Below are positions 5,980 through 7,286 of a DNA stretch of 7,286 nucleotides, in pieces. The stretch is taken from the NCBI GenBank assembly GCA_023388835.1, contig JAEWFK010000079.1, positions 1-7,286 of the forward strand, in the 5' to 3' direction. How positions within the stretch are numbered: position 1 is the stretch's first letter; each line of letters begins with the position of its first letter. The translations under genes and the position numbers were made by a program. Under the pieces are notes generated by a model. It had not been told where the DNA came from and made no database searches. It saw only the letters and a program-made list of their open reading frames with translations. The stretch is from Pseudomonadota bacterium. GTDB taxonomy: Bacteria; Pseudomonadota; Gammaproteobacteria; Burkholderiales; Burkholderiaceae_B.

Positions 5980-6008
5980 AAAAAAATTCGGCTCTTCAGA
6001 GCCGAATT
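5980..6008 (-). terminator. Rho-independent terminator of the dehydrogenase transcript
   Basis: On the - strand, AATTCGGCTC (6008-5999) pairs perfectly with GAGCCGAATT (5994-5985) around a TGAA loop, and seven T follow (complement of the A-run 5980-5986). It starts 19 nt after the stop codon of the dehydrogenase gene. The stem plus T-run is a textbook intrinsic terminator, and it stops leftward transcription before the origin-like region. Confidence 0.92.
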
Positions 6009-6027
6009 CTTCGTTAACCTTGCTGAC

Positions 6028-7104
6028 TTAAAGTGCAGCAGCGATGGCCTTGCCCATGTCCGCCGTACTCGCCTTACCGCCCAAATCAGGGGTGTGAGGG
6101 CCTTGCTGCAATACGGCCTCGATGGCGGTTTGGAGATCTGCAGCTGCGCGTGCGCAGGCTTCGTCCTGCTCGCCCAGGAATTCCAACATCATGGCGGTGG
6201 ACCAGATCATCCCCACCGGGTTGGCGACGTTCTTTCCATAAATATCGGGCGCCGACCCATGCACCGGCTCGAACAACGACGGGAACTTTCTTTCCGGGTT
6301 CAGATTCGCTGAAGGCGCAATGCCGATCGTGCCAGCGCAAGCGGGACCCAGATCCGACAGAATGTCGCCGAACAGGTTCGATGCCACGACCACATCGAAA
6401 CGTTCAGGGGAAAGCACGAATCGGGCGGTCAGGATATCGATGTGATATTGATCCCAGGTGATATCGGGATATCCCTTCGAGACTTCCTGCATGCGCTCGT
6501 CCCAGTACGGCATGCTGATCGCGATCCCATTGGACTTTGTGGCGGAAGTCACATGCTTGCGCTCGCGACGCTGGGCCTGCTTGAATGCAAAGTCGAGAAC
6601 CCGGTCCACCCCATGGCGGGTGAACACGGTTTCTTGCAAGACGATTTCCCGCTCGGTACCCGCAAATAGCCGTCCACCCAGATTGGTGTATTCGCCTTCT
6701 GTGTTCTCGCGCACCACGAGGAAATCGATATCGCCCGGTTTCTTTCCGGCCAACGGGCAGGCAACACCTGGCATGAGCTTGACCGGCCGCAGGTTGATGT
6801 ACTGGTCGAATTCCCGACGGAACTTGAGCAGTGAACCCCACAGCGAGACATGATCAGGCACGACATCAGGCCAGCCCACGGCGCCAAAGAGGATTGCATC
6901 AAAGCCTTTCAGCGTATCGAACCAATCGGGTGGCATCATCTCGCCATGGCGCTGGTAATAATCGGCGCACGCCCAATCGAAATGTTCCAGTTCCAACGAA
7001 AGTTCGTGGCGGCTTTGCAGAGCTTCCAACGCGCGTAATGCCTCGGGCATTACCTCTTTGCCAATGCCGTCGCCTGGAATAACTGCAATCTTGAATGAAG
7101 ACAT
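6028..7104 (-). CDS. Tartrate dehydrogenase / D-malate dehydrogenase (decarboxylating)
   Basis: This is a cytoplasmic NAD- and divalent-metal-dependent beta-decarboxylating dehydrogenase of the isocitrate/isopropylmalate superfamily. Close relatives (TtuC, DmlA) oxidise tartrate or decarboxylate D-malate to pyruvate. The 358 residues are the family length. Landmarks are IAVIPGDGIGKEV at 6-18, LLKFRREFDQYINLRPVKLMPG at 92-113 with arginines R96, R106 and R132, RENTEGEYTNLGG at 132-144, K190 in ATKSNG, metal-ligand aspartates D223, D247 and D251, and the cofactor loop FEPVHGSAPDIYGKNVANP at 278-296. The block FRREFDQYINLRP and the long VGWPDVVPDHVSLWG insert favour tartrate/D-malate over isopropylmalate dehydrogenase. 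Start ATG 7104 has AAGGAAA just upstream; a longer frame from TTG 7134 overlaps the neighbouring stop and is less likely. The gene probably shares a transcript with the upstream asparaginase. Substrate choice cannot be fixed from sequence alone. Confidence 0.88.
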   Translation of the reverse strand: MSSFKIAVIPGDGIGKEVMPEALRALEALQSRHELSLELEHFDWACADYYQRHGEMMPPDWFDTLKGFDAILFGAVGWPDVVPDHVSLWGSLLKFRREFDQYINLRPVKLMPGVACPLAGKKPGDIDFLVVRENTEGEYTNLGGRLFAGTEREIVLQETVFTRHGVDRVLDFAFKQAQRRERKHVTSATKSNGIAISMPYWDERMQEVSKGYPDITWDQYHIDILTARFVLSPERFDVVVASNLFGDILSDLGPACAGTIGIAPSANLNPERKFPSLFEPVHGSAPDIYGKNVANPVGMIWSTAMMLEFLGEQDEACARAAADLQTAIEAVLQQGPHTPDLGGKASTADMGKAIAAAL

Positions 7105-7107
7105 GAA

Positions 7108-7114
7108 TTTCCTT
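7108..7114 (-). promoter_or_regulatory. Ribosome binding site that sets the dehydrogenase start
   Basis: AAGGAAA on the - strand lies three bases before ATG 7104 (seven bases from GG to the start), just ahead of the conserved MSSFKIAVIPGDGIG beginning. It supports that start over the upstream TTG at 7134. Confidence 0.75.
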
Positions 7115-7130
7115 GTGGTTTTTGAGTGGG

Positions 7131-7286
7131 TCAAAGATTCGTTGCCGGCCAGGCGAAGGCGCTTTTGATGGAATCAGCGTCTTGTGTACCGGTGGCCATG
7201 ATGAGAGAAAGACGAATGCGCGCCTTGCGCGCGGACAGGTGGCTGACTTCCACCGCGCCGGCGTTCACCAATTCGTACAGCGCACC
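7131..7286 (-). CDS. L-asparaginase (or related), C-terminal fragment cut by the window edge
   Basis: Only the last 51 residues are present; the gene continues beyond the right edge. The segment GALYELVNAGAVEVSHLSARKARIRLSL resembles the C-terminal domain of bacterial L-asparaginase/glutaminase proteins, in which a short helix ending in a leucine-serine-alanine-x-lysine-alanine-arginine motif precedes the last helix (LSARKARIRLSLIMATG here). These enzymes hydrolyse asparagine to aspartate and ammonia. The nucleophile and substrate loops are outside the window, so the identification rests on one motif. The stop lies 26 nt before the dehydrogenase start on the same strand, consistent with one operon. 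Confidence 0.65.
   Translation of the reverse strand, partial: GALYELVNAGAVEVSHLSARKARIRLSLIMATGTQDADSIKSAFAWPATNL

Noticed and set aside
5759..6031. 90-aa frame on the + strand through the AT-rich tract and terminator
   Set aside because: It runs through the AT-rich element, the - strand terminator and the 3' end of the dehydrogenase gene; composition is that of noncoding DNA.
7105..7134. TTG start extending the dehydrogenase by 10 residues
   Set aside because: The extension overlaps the asparaginase stop and precedes the good ribosome site AAGGAAA; family members begin near the conserved IAVIPGDGIG.
1..7286. Search by eye for CRISPR arrays, tRNA or rRNA genes, insertion sequences and phage genes
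   Set aside because: No regularly spaced repeats, cloverleaf-like segments, transposase motifs or terminal inverted repeats of an IS were seen.

Overview
The window carries a complete ectoine/5-hydroxyectoine biosynthesis operon on the + strand, ectA-ectB-ectC-ectD-ask, followed by a short MscS-type mechanosensitive channel gene. Base composition is GC-rich (about 60% by eye), with Shine-Dalgarno sites before most genes. The ectABCD-ask order, the tartrate/D-malate dehydrogenase and the asparaginase neighbour suggest a proteobacterium. A betaproteobacterium of the Alcaligenaceae/Burkholderiales type is my best guess, but this is inference and a Pseudomonas-like gammaproteobacterium is not excluded.

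Layout. Bases 1-78 are the upstream end of the ect control region, with an inverted repeat and a possible -10. Bases 79-4936 hold the five biosynthetic genes. The specialised aspartokinase feeds aspartate into the aspartate-semialdehyde route. EctB makes L-2,4-diaminobutyrate from the semialdehyde, EctA acetylates it, EctC closes the ring to ectoine, and EctD hydroxylates ectoine. Spacing is tight from ectC to ask, but 171 nt separate ectA from ectB, and that gap holds a 10-bp hairpin. A perfect 15-bp hairpin follows ask. The mscS-like gene at 5044-5658 could serve the opposite phase of osmotic adaptation, releasing solutes after downshock.

Bases 5659-6027 contain no convincing gene. They look like a replication-origin module: two perfect DnaA boxes in an 11-bp inverted repeat, a third box with one mismatch, an IHF-like core between them, and a 41-bp AT-rich purine-biased tract beside the last box. 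This is the most interesting part of the window. Its right edge is a clear rho-independent terminator for the opposite strand.

Bases 6028-7104 (- strand) encode a tartrate dehydrogenase/D-malate dehydrogenase family enzyme. It lies 26 nt downstream of the C-terminal end of what appears to be an L-asparaginase gene, which runs off the right edge. The two may form a small catabolic operon pointing toward the origin-like region, so transcription converges on that region from both sides.
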